Positions 16,872 to 25,557 are shown, counted from the stretch's first letter. The stretch is 53,872 nt of DNA from Nitrospirota bacterium (GCA_029261195.1 JAJDBU010000073.1:1-53872); one strand, 5' to 3'. Numbers and translations: made by a program. Notes: a model not told the origin generated them from the letters alone.

Positions 16872-17822
16872 CTATCCAACAGTTTCTGAAGCTTTTAGGC
16901 ATTCGAGCAAATTTTGAATAGTATTCTCGTGGACATGCTTCCATGCAGCAGGACTACCGTTTGCGAGATGAGGAGCAAGCAACACATTATCAAACCCGTG
17001 GAGAGGGCTATCAGATGGCAAGGGTTCTTCCTCAAAGACGTCAAGAGCAGCGCCTGCTATATTTCCAGCACTCAATGCTCTAACCAAGGCGGGTTCATTG
17101 ATGACGGATCCACGAGAAGTATTGATGATACAAGCGGTTGGTTTCATGATTTCAAATGCCCTGTCCCCAATCAAATGGAAGCTAGTGGGATTTAGATCGC
17201 AGTTCAAACTTACGAAATCAGATTTTTCGAGGAGGCCTGTTTGAGAAACCATCTCTACGCCAAGTTCTTCCAGAAATTCCCCATCAATTTCTATAAGGTC
17301 ATTTCCAAGGACGTGCATTCCTAAAGCATGCGCCTTGCGAACAAGGTTTTTCCCAACATTTCCCATGCCAATAACACCTAATGTACATTCCGAAAGAGAG
17401 ATACAGGGTCTTTTTTTCCACTTTCCCTCTCGGATGTCTTGATCACTCCATGGCAATTGTCTTGCAAAACAGAGGATATACCCCAAAACAGTATCTGCTA
17501 CCGGCCCACTGAAGGCATTTGGCGTGTTTTTTATTTCAATCCCGAGTTGTGCTGCTACACTTTGATCGATAGAATCAATGCCCGTTCCCCATTTTGAAAT
17601 CACCTTTAGACTGTGGGCGGTGCGTAATACCTGTTCTGTAAAATGATCATCCCCGCAAATCACGCCATCAATATTCTCAATCCATTTCAAAAGTTCATTT
17701 TCTGAAAGTCGCTCATTCACAGGTGGCACAACAAGTTCGATATCGTTCTCTTTAAAAATATGCCTAAACCTGTCAAGTACAGGCTGCATATATGGTGCTG
17801 ATACGAGTACTTTCCACTTCAT
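16872..17822 (-). CDS. D-2-hydroxyacid dehydrogenase, phosphoglycerate dehydrogenase-like
   Basis: 316 residues, the length of the two-domain forms without a regulatory ACT domain. The NAD-binding loop is LGVIGMGNVGKNLVRKA. The catalytic set is present: Arg in INTSRGSVINEPAL, Glu in DVFEEEPLPSDSPL, and His in LLAPHLANGSPAA. The reaction is reversible oxidation of a D-2-hydroxyacid with NAD. Position within the polysaccharide locus, 18 bases from a KdsB-like cytidylyltransferase gene, suggests a role in making a sugar acid or glycerate-like building block rather than serine. That role is inference. Confidence 0.85.
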   Translation of the reverse strand: MKWKVLVSAPYMQPVLDRFRHIFKENDIELVVPPVNERLSENELLKWIENIDGVICGDDHFTEQVLRTAHSLKVISKWGTGIDSIDQSVAAQLGIEIKNTPNAFSGPVADTVLGYILCFARQLPWSDQDIREGKWKKRPCISLSECTLGVIGMGNVGKNLVRKAHALGMHVLGNDLIEIDGEFLEELGVEMVSQTGLLEKSDFVSLNCDLNPTSFHLIGDRAFEIMKPTACIINTSRGSVINEPALVRALSAGNIAGAALDVFEEEPLPSDSPLHGFDNVLLAPHLANGSPAAWKHVHENTIQNLLECLKASETVG

Positions 17823-17840
17823 AACAATGATCCTTTTCCC

Positions 17841-18632
17841 TCAACTTTGTATGGCCAAGTGAGCATATCCAGGCATTAGGGGATCCCCTTGCATCATTTG
17901 TTCGGCTTTCTTTAGATCCTCGGGAGTATCGACCGTTTCAGTCTCGATCTCCGTCAAAACCATTTTAATACGATAACCATTCTCCATTGCTCGGAGATAA
18001 TCCACGGATTCTACACTTTCCAAGGGAGTCATTGGAAGGTTTCCGAACGCCATCAGAAAGTCTCTGCGGAAGGGGATAATCGCAACATGAACATACATCG
18101 GGAGGCGAACGCCCTCCTTTAATTTGCGTCGAGATGGAATAGGCTCTCTCGACATATACATCGCGAAATTCTCTTTATCTACAACAATCTTTATCCTGTT
18201 TGGATCGTCATGTTCCTCGAAAGACCGTATCTTAGCCATCATCGTTGTACAAGGAATTTTTTTGTCTTCCAGCAGTGGATGAACAACATCATCTATCATC
18301 TCAGGAAATACCATCGGCTGATCACCCTGGATATTCACTACAATATTAAGATGATGCCCAATTTCTTTTTCGATGTTTTGGGTTGCTTCCACCACACGAT
18401 CTGTACACATCTCATGTGTGTCTTTCGTCATAATGGCCTTGCCACCAATACTCTTTATGTAGCTGTAGATCTCTTCGTCACAGGTTGCAACAAATACTTC
18501 ATCCAAAACCTTACTCATTTTAGATCGAAAATAGCAGTGCCCAATCATTGGAATCCCGTGTATTTTCTTCATAGGCTTTCCAGGAAAACGACCGGATTTC
18601 ATCCGGGCGGGTATCAGTCCTACAATTTTCAT
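17841..18632 (-). CDS. KdsB-like cytidylyltransferase (NTP transferase)
   Basis: 263 residues; GAGGTG precedes the ATG. The start VGLIPARMKSGRFPGKPMK is the CTP-binding signature of CMP-Kdo synthetases and relatives. DEVFVATCDEEIYSYIKS, the TDRVVEAT loop (in place of the usual SGTDR) and NIVVNIQGDQP follow, the last holding the metal-binding Asp. CMP-Kdo synthetase activates a 2-keto sugar acid with CTP. The altered serine loop and the neighbouring hydroxyacid dehydrogenase suggest that this copy activates a different acid for the surface glycan. A second ordinary kdsB elsewhere in the genome would support that. Confidence 0.75.
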   Translation of the reverse strand: MKIVGLIPARMKSGRFPGKPMKKIHGIPMIGHCYFRSKMSKVLDEVFVATCDEEIYSYIKSIGGKAIMTKDTHEMCTDRVVEATQNIEKEIGHHLNIVVNIQGDQPMVFPEMIDDVVHPLLEDKKIPCTTMMAKIRSFEEHDDPNRIKIVVDKENFAMYMSREPIPSRRKLKEGVRLPMYVHVAIIPFRRDFLMAFGNLPMTPLESVESVDYLRAMENGYRIKMVLTEIETETVDTPEDLKKAEQMMQGDPLMPGYAHLAIQS

Positions 18633-18644
18633 ATCAACACCTCA

Positions 18645-19640
18645 TTATTTTTTCCGAGCAATGCAACGGATATGTGAACTAAGATTGTTCTCCTGTAAAA
18701 ATATCTGAAACGCTTTTTGTGCTTTGGTATCTGTTTTCTCAATCAGATGCCTTACAAAGCGAGGCACCTTGATCGCCGGATCTTCTCTCACGGCGTTCAC
18801 AACGATATCAAGGTCTATTTTTCCGGGTGTCGTGATCTGAATCACTTCATAACCGCTACGCTCAACCAATCTGTGCATCCCCTCGAATGAAATAAGGTTT
18901 ATGTGGTGAGGAGGATAGATGCTCTTTGAATGCTCCCACAACACCTGCAAGTCAAACCCACTGATCGTCAAAGTCGTGAAGAGGATCAAGCCGTTTTCGA
19001 CGATTATTTTATTGATCGCTTTCAAAAAATCACATGGAGAAAAGACATGCTCCAATACTTCAAAAGACGTTACCAGATTGGCCTGAACATCTTCTGTCAA
19101 AACCGCTTCAATCGGTTTTTCAACAACCTGAAATCCCTTGCTTCTGCAAATATCTGCCATGTTGGGTGCAGGTTCAACCCCTATGACCGACTGAAAGACA
19201 TCTTGTTTTGATACTTCCTCAAGGAAGATGCCAAAGCCCGCACCCACGTCCGTAAAAACTTCATTATTCGTCTTTGAGTAAGACCTTAAAATGTCAGCGA
19301 CCAATTCGGCCCGAGGTCGATATATCTTCTTTCGACGGGCATCAGATGTTTCTCTGTAAAAATTGCTGCTCCAAAATTTTACAGCTTTACCTTCCTGATA
19401 ATAGTGATCTATTACTTTCGAAGTTGGCCTGGGAGAAAGGTAAAGAGAGCCACATTCCTTACAGATTTTATATTGGAATCCTAGCTTTTCAAATGCAAAT
19501 TCCTGACAATTACACCCACAGGCAGGGCATTCCACATCTACAAATTGACTTTTGTCTGCAAAGAACATTTTGATGTCTTGTCGCACAACTTCAAGGTAAC
19601 GATTAAAAAGTTCTTGCGGGCGGATCTCTGCTTCTTTCAT
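18645..19640 (-). CDS. SAM-dependent methyltransferase with N-terminal zinc ribbon
   Basis: 331 residues. Around residues 38-70 there is a four-cysteine zinc ribbon, CPACGCN then CKECGSLYLSPRP. After a linker come the SAM-binding loop FTDVGAGFGIFLEEVSK, VIGVEPAPNMADICRSKG, and LVTSFEVLEHVFSPCDFLKA, the typical Methyltransf_23 core. Ribbon-methyltransferases of this form are frequent in nucleotide-sugar and polysaccharide loci (sugar C- or O-methylation). Its first codon overlaps the stop of the preceding fusion gene (ATGA), so the two are probably translated together. Confidence 0.82.
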   Translation of the reverse strand: MKEAEIRPQELFNRYLEVVRQDIKMFFADKSQFVDVECPACGCNCQEFAFEKLGFQYKICKECGSLYLSPRPTSKVIDHYYQEGKAVKFWSSNFYRETSDARRKKIYRPRAELVADILRSYSKTNNEVFTDVGAGFGIFLEEVSKQDVFQSVIGVEPAPNMADICRSKGFQVVEKPIEAVLTEDVQANLVTSFEVLEHVFSPCDFLKAINKIIVENGLILFTTLTISGFDLQVLWEHSKSIYPPHHINLISFEGMHRLVERSGYEVIQITTPGKIDLDIVVNAVREDPAIKVPRFVRHLIEKTDTKAQKAFQIFLQENNLSSHIRCIARKK

Positions 19641-21529
19641 GACATCTCGTCTCCCCAGACATTTAGAATGATTTTTAAATGTTTCCCAGAGCGATGGAGT
19701 TCCCAGGCCTTTAAAAAATCATTTAACGGCAAGGTTCTCTTAACAAAAGAGGACAGGTCAAAACTGGAGAGCGTTTGCAGCGCCCATTGAAAATCCTCTT
19801 TTCTGCTCCCCACTGAACCGACAATCACCTTCTCCTGTGCAACGACGTTTTCAAAGTTATATGGAAGCTCGCCGTAAGGAAAACCCAACAAGAGGATAGT
19901 CACATTTGTACGGCTTTCTTCCAATATCTGCCTTAACACCTCTAATCGTCCCGTTGCTTCAATAATCACGTCAAATTGGTCTAAGTTACCAACGGTATAG
20001 GCGGTTTGAGCCTTCCCTTCAAAAAACTGAAGGCGATCTTGATTCACATCAAATACTGTTACATCATGTCCTATGGCTATCAAGGACTGAGCCGAGAGGT
20101 TGCCGATCGGACCAGCGCCAATGACTGCACACGCCTCTCCTTTCTTTTGCATTCGACCAGAGATTCTACTTAATCCCTTCCTGACAACGGCGAGCGGCTC
20201 AGCTAAACAGGCTTCCTTGAGCGTGACATTATCTGGAATCTTATTCACATGTTTTGCAGGAAGAGACAAAAACCAGGCATACGCACCATCATGGTTCACA
20301 ACACCGACTTCTTGCCGTTTTTTACAGGCAACTGGTGATCCAGCCAGGCAAAAATTACATTGGCCACCTGATAAGATGCATTCACCAACAACTCGGTCGC
20401 CTACCTTAATTGATTCACAATTTGCACCAATATGGACAACCTCACCAGAAAATTCATGCCCCGGCACAATCGGATATTTTGCAATTTTATTTTTATAGTA
20501 CCCAAGTGTCTGATCATAAATCTCAAGATCAGTTTGGCAAACACCCACATATGCCACTTTTATCAATACATCGCCTGGCTTTCGTGCAGGGATAGGAAGT
20601 TCCAGCAATGTAGCATCATGCTTACCAGAAATTACGACCGCTTGGCTCGACCCTGAATAAAAGAGATCCCTTCTCTCTCGTTGCAAATCTATCTTATTTG
20701 TCCAACCAACATAGCTTCCCCTCCATTGGTAATAGCGAAATTGTACAATCTGCTTTGCTACAGCTATTTGGATTGATGGAAACGAAGCCAATACATCTTC
20801 AACAATATTCACGCAGAAATGCCAAAAGGATCGACCTGCATGAGGCGGCGCTGGCAAGCCAATTCCATTAGCTGCCACTGCTTCACGTCGATAACGATTG
20901 TAGATTTGGTGCCATGATTCTTCATGAATATGGTAAATAGCTGCTCTAGGTTCATAAACAACAATATTGCCTTGTTCCATCTGATACTTTGCCCAAGCTA
21001 TGTCTTCAAGACCTGTAAGATATTCGTCGAAATGACAATATTCCCAAAGTGACTTCCTGATGGCCGAATTCGCGTTATTCGCATAATAAGGAGGATCTTT
21101 CCTCATCAGCCGCGTTTCTTTGAAGAATCTTGAAAAGTCTCGACGTTCTGAAAACTTGGTTTCTTGCGCTCCCCGTTGTTTTCCATACACCATGGCCACG
21201 TTATTATCCATAAAGGGGGCAATTAAAGCCGTCAACCAATGGCGATTCATCGGCCTTGTATGTGCTGACACAATGACCACATACTTTCCGTCACTATGCT
21301 TACAACCAACATTTAACGAGTAGCCAAATGTAAAATCTCGACTTTTAATCTCTAATATTTTGGAACAGAAGTCCTTTGCTATGGTAATAGTTTTGTCGGT
21401 CGAACCGGAGTCGACCAAAATAATTTCATAATCGGAGTAGTCTTGATTTCGAATTTCTTTAAGAAGGTTTCCTAGATGCTTTTCTTCATTAAAAGCACGA
21501 ATAACGATACTTGTTTCTGGCATAGACAC
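19637..21529 (-). CDS. Fusion: family 2 glycosyltransferase plus zinc-dependent alcohol dehydrogenase
   Basis: One uninterrupted 630-codon frame carries two full domains. Residues 1 to about 290 are a GT2 enzyme (TSIVIRAFNEEKHLGNLL, YEIILVDSGSTDKT, VIVSAHTRP, and a GLEDIAWA motif). Residues 296-630 are a medium-chain dehydrogenase: GVCQTDLE with catalytic Cys331, GHEFSGEV (His358/Glu359), a structural zinc region with Cys384, 391, 394 and 402 (the first not in its normal place), and a VIGAGPIGNLSA cofactor loop. Sugar transfer and NAD(P)-dependent alcohol oxidation would thus be physically linked, perhaps to oxidise a sugar it transfers. No frameshift is visible at the join. Confidence 0.85.
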   Translation of the reverse strand: MSMPETSIVIRAFNEEKHLGNLLKEIRNQDYSDYEIILVDSGSTDKTITIAKDFCSKILEIKSRDFTFGYSLNVGCKHSDGKYVVIVSAHTRPMNRHWLTALIAPFMDNNVAMVYGKQRGAQETKFSERRDFSRFFKETRLMRKDPPYYANNANSAIRKSLWEYCHFDEYLTGLEDIAWAKYQMEQGNIVVYEPRAAIYHIHEESWHQIYNRYRREAVAANGIGLPAPPHAGRSFWHFCVNIVEDVLASFPSIQIAVAKQIVQFRYYQWRGSYVGWTNKIDLQRERRDLFYSGSSQAVVISGKHDATLLELPIPARKPGDVLIKVAYVGVCQTDLEIYDQTLGYYKNKIAKYPIVPGHEFSGEVVHIGANCESIKVGDRVVGECILSGGQCNFCLAGSPVACKKRQEVGVVNHDGAYAWFLSLPAKHVNKIPDNVTLKEACLAEPLAVVRKGLSRISGRMQKKGEACAVIGAGPIGNLSAQSLIAIGHDVTVFDVNQDRLQFFEGKAQTAYTVGNLDQFDVIIEATGRLEVLRQILEESRTNVTILLLGFPYGELPYNFENVVAQEKVIVGSVGSRKEDFQWALQTLSSFDLSSFVKRTLPLNDFLKAWELHRSGKHLKIILNVWGDEMS

Positions 21530-21545
21530 CTATTTTTATCTTTGT

Positions 21546-21958
<413 letters not shown>

Positions 21959-22072
21959 TTATAATGGCCCTTTAGTGAAAAAAAAACATCAAATCTTTTG
22001 TTGACTAATTCTTTCAATTTTTTTACCCAAAATAGGGTTGATGTGTCGCTTTTCGTGATTACGATTTGATCT

Positions 22073-22155
22073 CTCTCAAGAAACACATCATAAGTGACTG
22101 ATTATGTGAATGTTCCTTTTGGGGGGGCTGTTTTGGCCCGATTACGACGCTAATC
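22073..22155. repeat. Left imperfect inverted repeat of a 1.1 kb segment
   Basis: This 83-base stretch is the inverted partner of 23079-23169. The outer 16 bases (CTCTCAAGAAACACAT) are identical and the inner end (ATTACGACGCTAATC) is identical over 15 bases. The middle shares a TTTTGGGG block and differs by short indels. The pair encloses the DUF2283/DUF4258 genes. Confidence 0.75.
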
Positions 22156-22181
22156 TTTCAGGCAACCGGGTCCACTTCTAT

Positions 22182-22412
22182 TTATGCCACAAGGGGTATT
22201 TCTCGACGCTGGCCGCCCAATTCAAGAATCAATGCGCCCTCGTCGCTGGTCAATTGTTCATCTGCGTTCAACAACTCAATGCCATAGACCGTGCCATCCG
22301 GCGCAATATCAATGTTCATTGCGTCACTGATCTTTATTGTTGTTACCTGCCCCGTTTTTTCGCGGAACCGGATATACGCGATGTTGTATTTGGGATCAAA
22401 ACTTAGCTTCAC
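22182..22412 (-). CDS. DUF2283 family protein, probable antitoxin-like partner
   Basis: 76 residues: MKLSFDPKYNIAYIRFREK, then AMNIDIAPDGTVYGIELLNA. This is the compact beta-rich DUF2283 pattern (YDxxxDxxYIRF, then DIDxxGxxxGIEIL). DUF2283 genes are regularly paired with DUF4258 genes, as here: it begins 15 bases after the stop of the DUF4258 gene. The pair is thought to behave like a toxin-antitoxin module, but the biochemical role of DUF2283 is not known to me. Confidence 0.8.
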   Translation of the reverse strand: MKLSFDPKYNIAYIRFREKTGQVTTIKISDAMNIDIAPDGTVYGIELLNADEQLTSDEGALILELGGQRREIPLVA

Positions 22413-22427
22413 GACACCCTCCAGTCT

Positions 22428-22676
22428 TTAGTAAAACTTTACGATGACTGTAACCACTAGCCAGCCATCATCTTCAACGGCATACGCCTCAATCTGCTTG
22501 GTTGAATATTGCTTATTGTTCCACTTGCCGTCAAACGGAAAATTGCAGCGAAATCCTGTTCTTCCGTATTTGGCGGCGAAGCGCTCCCCACGCTTGACCG
22601 TAAGAACAACTTCTTCTTCCAAAGCACCGCGCTCTTGCAAGCGATCCTGGGCATGTGGATGAAGTCTGACTTGCAT
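22428..22676 (-). CDS. DUF4258 family protein, putative toxin
   Basis: 82 residues starting MQVRLHPHAQDRLQERGA, with EVVLTVKRGERFAAKYGR and a DDGWLVVTVIVKFY end. The 'HAxxRLxERG' start followed by a beta-strand hairpin and a VxTVxxK(F)Y end is the standard DUF4258 pattern, related to BrnT/RelE-type RNases. The downstream DUF2283 gene is its usual partner. Both lie within the inverted-repeat-bounded 1.1 kb segment, so they are its cargo. Confidence 0.8.
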   Translation of the reverse strand: MQVRLHPHAQDRLQERGALEEEVVLTVKRGERFAAKYGRTGFRCNFPFDGKWNNKQYSTKQIEAYAVEDDGWLVVTVIVKFY

Positions 22677-22786
22677 GAGGACCCTTAATCTACAAAATTA
22701 CCCGTTCACTTTTCCAGCAAATGGATGGTATTCTCCAACCCACCTTAAGGGCGTTGCCACACGAATATTATGAACGGTTTCAATGC

Positions 22787-23078
22787 TCAATCTCGCTTCT
22801 TCCAGACCAAACCCGCCACCTGATAAGATGTCCCGATACTCAATGTATGTAAGTCTGAAAAGCCATCGGAAAACTCAATTTCTTCCAAAAACCATCATCT
22901 CGATAATTGTTTCGGTCTGCGTGTTTTCTGGAAAACCTTTCTGAAGACTACCTCAAAACCTGCTTTCTCAGCAAAAGTAGCAATGCGTCTTAAAAATCTT
23001 TGAGATCGTAGAACTAGCCCGTCCGCCCCACAACGCAACCCGAAGGCGCAAAGTATTACGCGGTCGGGTTGAACGACT
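22787..23078 (-). pseudogene. Degraded coding remnant of unknown family with in-frame stop
   Basis: Minus-strand frame beginning near 23078 reads QPDRVILCAFGLRCGADG, then RRIATFAEKAGFEVVFRK, hits a TGA at 22895-22897, and resumes in the same frame with WFLEEIEFSDGFSDLHTLS to a stop at 22787. The 'FAEKAGFEVVF' helix-strand pair and the 'GTSYQVAGLVWKK' end recall the C-terminal part of a class I methyltransferase, but I would not assign a family from this. The upstream end overlaps the right inverted repeat and a palindrome, so part of the frame could be chance. Confidence 0.25.
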
Positions 23079-23086
23079 GATTAGCG
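23025..23086 (-). other. Stem-loop with partial resemblance to an integron attC site
   Basis: On the minus strand, GCTAATCAGTCGTTCAACCC is followed by a 20-base loop region and TCGGGTTG. The stem CAACCCGA/TCGGGTTG occupies 23036-23043 and 23064-23071. The left side resembles the R''-L'' half of aadA-type attC sites (TCTAACAATTCGTTCAAGCC). The right side lacks a proper GTTRRRY core at the expected spacing. It lies about 90 bases behind vapC, as an attC would behind a cassette gene. It may be a decayed site or an unrelated hairpin. Confidence 0.25.
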
Positions 23087-23169
23087 TCGTAATTGGCCCG
23101 AAAAAGCCAAAAATCGCCCCAAAAGAAACACTAATAAAATCAACTACTTAAAAATGTGTTTCTTGAGAG
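23079..23169. repeat. Right imperfect inverted repeat of the 1.1 kb segment
   Basis: This 91-base partner of 22073-22155 lies in opposite orientation. Its outer tip ends 4 bases before the vapC stop codon, so the segment was placed directly behind vapC or the tip forms part of the vapC transcript end. Confidence 0.75.
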
Positions 23170-23173
23170 CATT

Positions 23174-23593
23174 TTATTCCCACGGGTTGAAAAGTGAGAC
23201 CCCGCTTTGCTCCATGTCTGAACTATTTCTTGTGACCACTATTAAGTCGTGGGCGACACCTGTTGCAGCAATGAGACTGTCTATGGCTGGCATAGGTCGT
23301 CCCTTTAGCTCCGCTTCTCCTTGAATTTCACCCCATACTTTGGCAACCTTTAAATCTACCTCGATTATTCTGTTTTCAAACCTTTCTTTCAGCTCATACT
23401 CAACCCACTGATGAAGGGTTTTTTTCCTTTTTGAATGAGATAATTTTGAGATTCCTTTATGCAGTTCTCCAAATGTTAGCGTGGATAAATAAAAATTTTC
23501 CTCATTATTTCGAGTTACCCAAGAAATGACTTTTTTGTTTGGTGCCGGCTTTGCGAGCTCTGAAATAACACAAGTATCAAGAATATATTTCAT
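23174..23593 (-). CDS. vapC: VapC-type PIN-domain toxin
   Basis: 139 residues. The PIN-domain acidic residues are visible: Asp6 in MKYILDTCVISELAKP, Glu in LSTLTFGELHKGISKL, and Asp in RPMPAIDSLIAATGVAHDL, with TRNSSDMEQSGV near the end. VapC toxins are magnesium-dependent RNases that cut tRNA or rRNA. The ATG overlaps the antitoxin stop (ATGA at 23590-23593), the usual arrangement, so the toxin is made together with its inhibitor. All catalytic positions that I can identify are intact. Confidence 0.9.
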   Translation of the reverse strand: MKYILDTCVISELAKPAPNKKVISWVTRNNEENFYLSTLTFGELHKGISKLSHSKRKKTLHQWVEYELKERFENRIIEVDLKVAKVWGEIQGEAELKGRPMPAIDSLIAATGVAHDLIVVTRNSSDMEQSGVSLFNPWE

Positions 23594-23841
23594 ATTGCCA
23601 CGTCTCTTGGTGGGGTTTTATCTCTTTCAAGGTCTATATTTTTACCGCCGAGTGGAGATTTCTGCATAAATTTAAATAAGTTAAGCTTTGGCTTTGCTAA
23701 CTTTTTATAATCCTCGACTGATAGCACAACAACAGCCTCTTTCCCATGCCTGGTTACAACTTGAGGGCCTTCCTGCTGGGCTCGGTCAACCAAATTACTG
23801 AACTTATTTTTTGCTTCCTGCAACTGCCAGGCATGACTCAT
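23590..23841 (-). CDS. vapB: Phd/YefM-type antitoxin of the VapC pair
   Basis: 83 residues: MSHAWQLQEAKNKFSNLVDR, then GPQVVTRHGKEAVVVLSVED and YKKLAKPK. This is the Phd/YefM DNA-binding N-terminal domain (WxLxEAKxxFSxLVDxA...GPQxVTRxGxEAVVVLS). The C-terminal 25 residues are basic and proline-rich and should wrap the PIN toxin. The protein would bind its own promoter to the right of 23841. AGGAGG lies 7-12 bases before the ATG (minus strand). Confidence 0.9.
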   Translation of the reverse strand: MSHAWQLQEAKNKFSNLVDRAQQEGPQVVTRHGKEAVVVLSVEDYKKLAKPKLNLFKFMQKSPLGGKNIDLERDKTPPRDVAI

Positions 23842-24142
23842 CTTTCACCTCCTGCTTTTAATTCAGTCTAGTCTGGCTAGATAGTATCTTGAGTGCGGAG
23901 CATTGTCAACTTTGTTAGGCAAACAATGTAGGGAGATAATAATGTGTCCGGTTTTTAGCGCATAAAGAATCTAAGCCCATCTCTTTCTTCCCTCGACGTT
24001 CCAATCCACCCAAATAAAACCAGACGAAACATGGCTTACTGAATAACACACAAGCAATTGATATTAAGTGAAATTTATATGTAGTTGATCACACTCACTT
24101 CCTTTTAGTAATATTGCTCATGAGACATTCTACAGACTTCTT
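23842..24142. other. Divergent intergenic region, no gene seen
   Basis: These 301 bases separate vapB (minus) from the DUF4105 gene (plus). They must hold the vapBC operator/promoter and the promoter of the plus-strand genes. I see an AT-rich stretch around 24050-24120 but no hexamer pair I would defend, no tRNA, and no repeat. Confidence 0.4.
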
Positions 24143-25513
24143 ATGCAGCGTTCCAAATCTGATCGCTGCCTTCATCTTCCAGAACAACGGCTTAATATCC
24201 TGAACGTATCCGAAAGCAACAAACTGCGGTCTATCTCTCATCGATTGACTCAATCCTCCGTGACCGCCGCACTGATCCTGCTTTTCATCCTTCTTGGTAT
24301 CAACAGAGGCTGGGCAACTCCAACAGATCCGCTGGACAACATCATAAAACTCAGTCCAAATGCCAAGGTATATCTTGTCACTGTTGGCCCCGGTTCACTG
24401 GTCTGGGAGCGTTTCGGGCACAACGGCATATGGATCCAAGATCCGGCGCTCGGCTTCGACATGGTCTTTCATTGGGGACTCTTTGATTTTCAATCGGAAA
24501 ATTTCTGGCCGAAGTTTCTTCAAGGTTATATGGATTATTCGATTGGAAGTATCGATTCCCGGCAATTCTTTCAGTTCTATGCTGAAAGCAAGCGCGGCGT
24601 TCAAATTCAGGAATTGAATTTCAGTGCAGATCAAAAAAACAGACTGACAGGGCTTTTAATCAAAAATGACACCGAAGGGCAGCGAATTTATCGCTACAAC
24701 TATTACCTGGACAATTGTTCGACACGGGCACGGGACATTCTGGATCAGGTGCTGGGCGGCCTGATTTCCAATGCGACAACGGGAAAAGGCAGCGGTAAGA
24801 GCTTCCGGTCAAATACGCAACGTCTACTGCAAAAAATACCTGGAGCTTATCTCGGAGTTCAGCTGGCCCTGGGTGCGCCCGCTGACCGGGAAATTTCCAT
24901 TTGGCAGGATATGTTTACCCCGATGTCTCTGAGGCGTCATCTCAATAAAATCAATTTTTCAGATGGTTCGCCCATCGTACTGTCGGACAAACTGGTCTAC
25001 GCCGCATCCTCAAATAAAGAACCCACTCAGGTCACTTCCTATCTCTTTTTCTATCTACCCATCAGTGCATCGCTTGCCTTGCTTTTTGCGAGCCTCGGTT
25101 ATGTCAGCGCTGCGGGTAAAAAGTGGGCGCGTGTTTTACTTGCATTGGGTGGAAGCCTGTGGTCGCTGATCTCCGCTTTGGTCGGCACCCTGCTTTTACT
25201 GATCTGGGGTTTTACCGAACATCGCTATGGTCACTGGAATGCCAATCTGCTGCAATACAATCCCCTGTCTTTCTTCTCAGCGATTTTCTTTATTATGTTG
25301 ATGGTACAAGGGCAGCTTCCGAAAAAGGCCTTGCTGTTATTAAAAATCGTGACGGGTCTTTCTCTACTCGGCCTGGTTTTCAAGTTCATCCCGATTTTTG
25401 AACAAGGGAATGGCGAGGCCATCGCCCTGGCGCTGCCAGTCCACCTCGGCCTGCTATGGGGTATTTACACGGCTCAAACATCGCTGCCTCCCCTTGCTCG
25501 GCCTTCAAAGTAA
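24143..25513 (+). CDS. DUF4105 (Lnb N-terminal periplasmic domain) membrane protein
   Basis: 456 residues. A hydrophobic segment at about 37-58 (SSVTAALILLFILLGINRGW) acts as signal or anchor. The DUF4105 domain follows: VYLVTVGPGSLVWERFGHNG, FHWGLFDFQSENF, and YNYYLDNCSTRARDILD with the conserved cysteine. It resembles a papain-like (NlpC-type) thiol peptidase or amidase fold: Cys in DNCSTR and His in ERFGHN. After residue 290 there are about five membrane helices. DUF4105 proteins are thought to act on envelope lipids or peptides. The first 35 residues are polar, so the true start may be a later codon. hemG follows 44 bases downstream. Confidence 0.75.
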   Translation: MQRSKSDRCLHLPEQRLNILNVSESNKLRSISHRLTQSSVTAALILLFILLGINRGWATPTDPLDNIIKLSPNAKVYLVTVGPGSLVWERFGHNGIWIQDPALGFDMVFHWGLFDFQSENFWPKFLQGYMDYSIGSIDSRQFFQFYAESKRGVQIQELNFSADQKNRLTGLLIKNDTEGQRIYRYNYYLDNCSTRARDILDQVLGGLISNATTGKGSGKSFRSNTQRLLQKIPGAYLGVQLALGAPADREISIWQDMFTPMSLRRHLNKINFSDGSPIVLSDKLVYAASSNKEPTQVTSYLFFYLPISASLALLFASLGYVSAAGKKWARVLLALGGSLWSLISALVGTLLLLIWGFTEHRYGHWNANLLQYNPLSFFSAIFFIMLMVQGQLPKKALLLLKIVTGLSLLGLVFKFIPIFEQGNGEAIALALPVHLGLLWGIYTAQTSLPPLARPSK

Positions 25514-25557
25514 GAGATGCTTGTCTTTATTTGAAAGACCGAATCCGTTCAAGTAGA

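Noticed and set aside
18210-18677. 155-codon plus-strand frame opposite the KdsB-like gene
   Set aside because: Antisense shadow; histidine- and cysteine-rich random composition, no start context.
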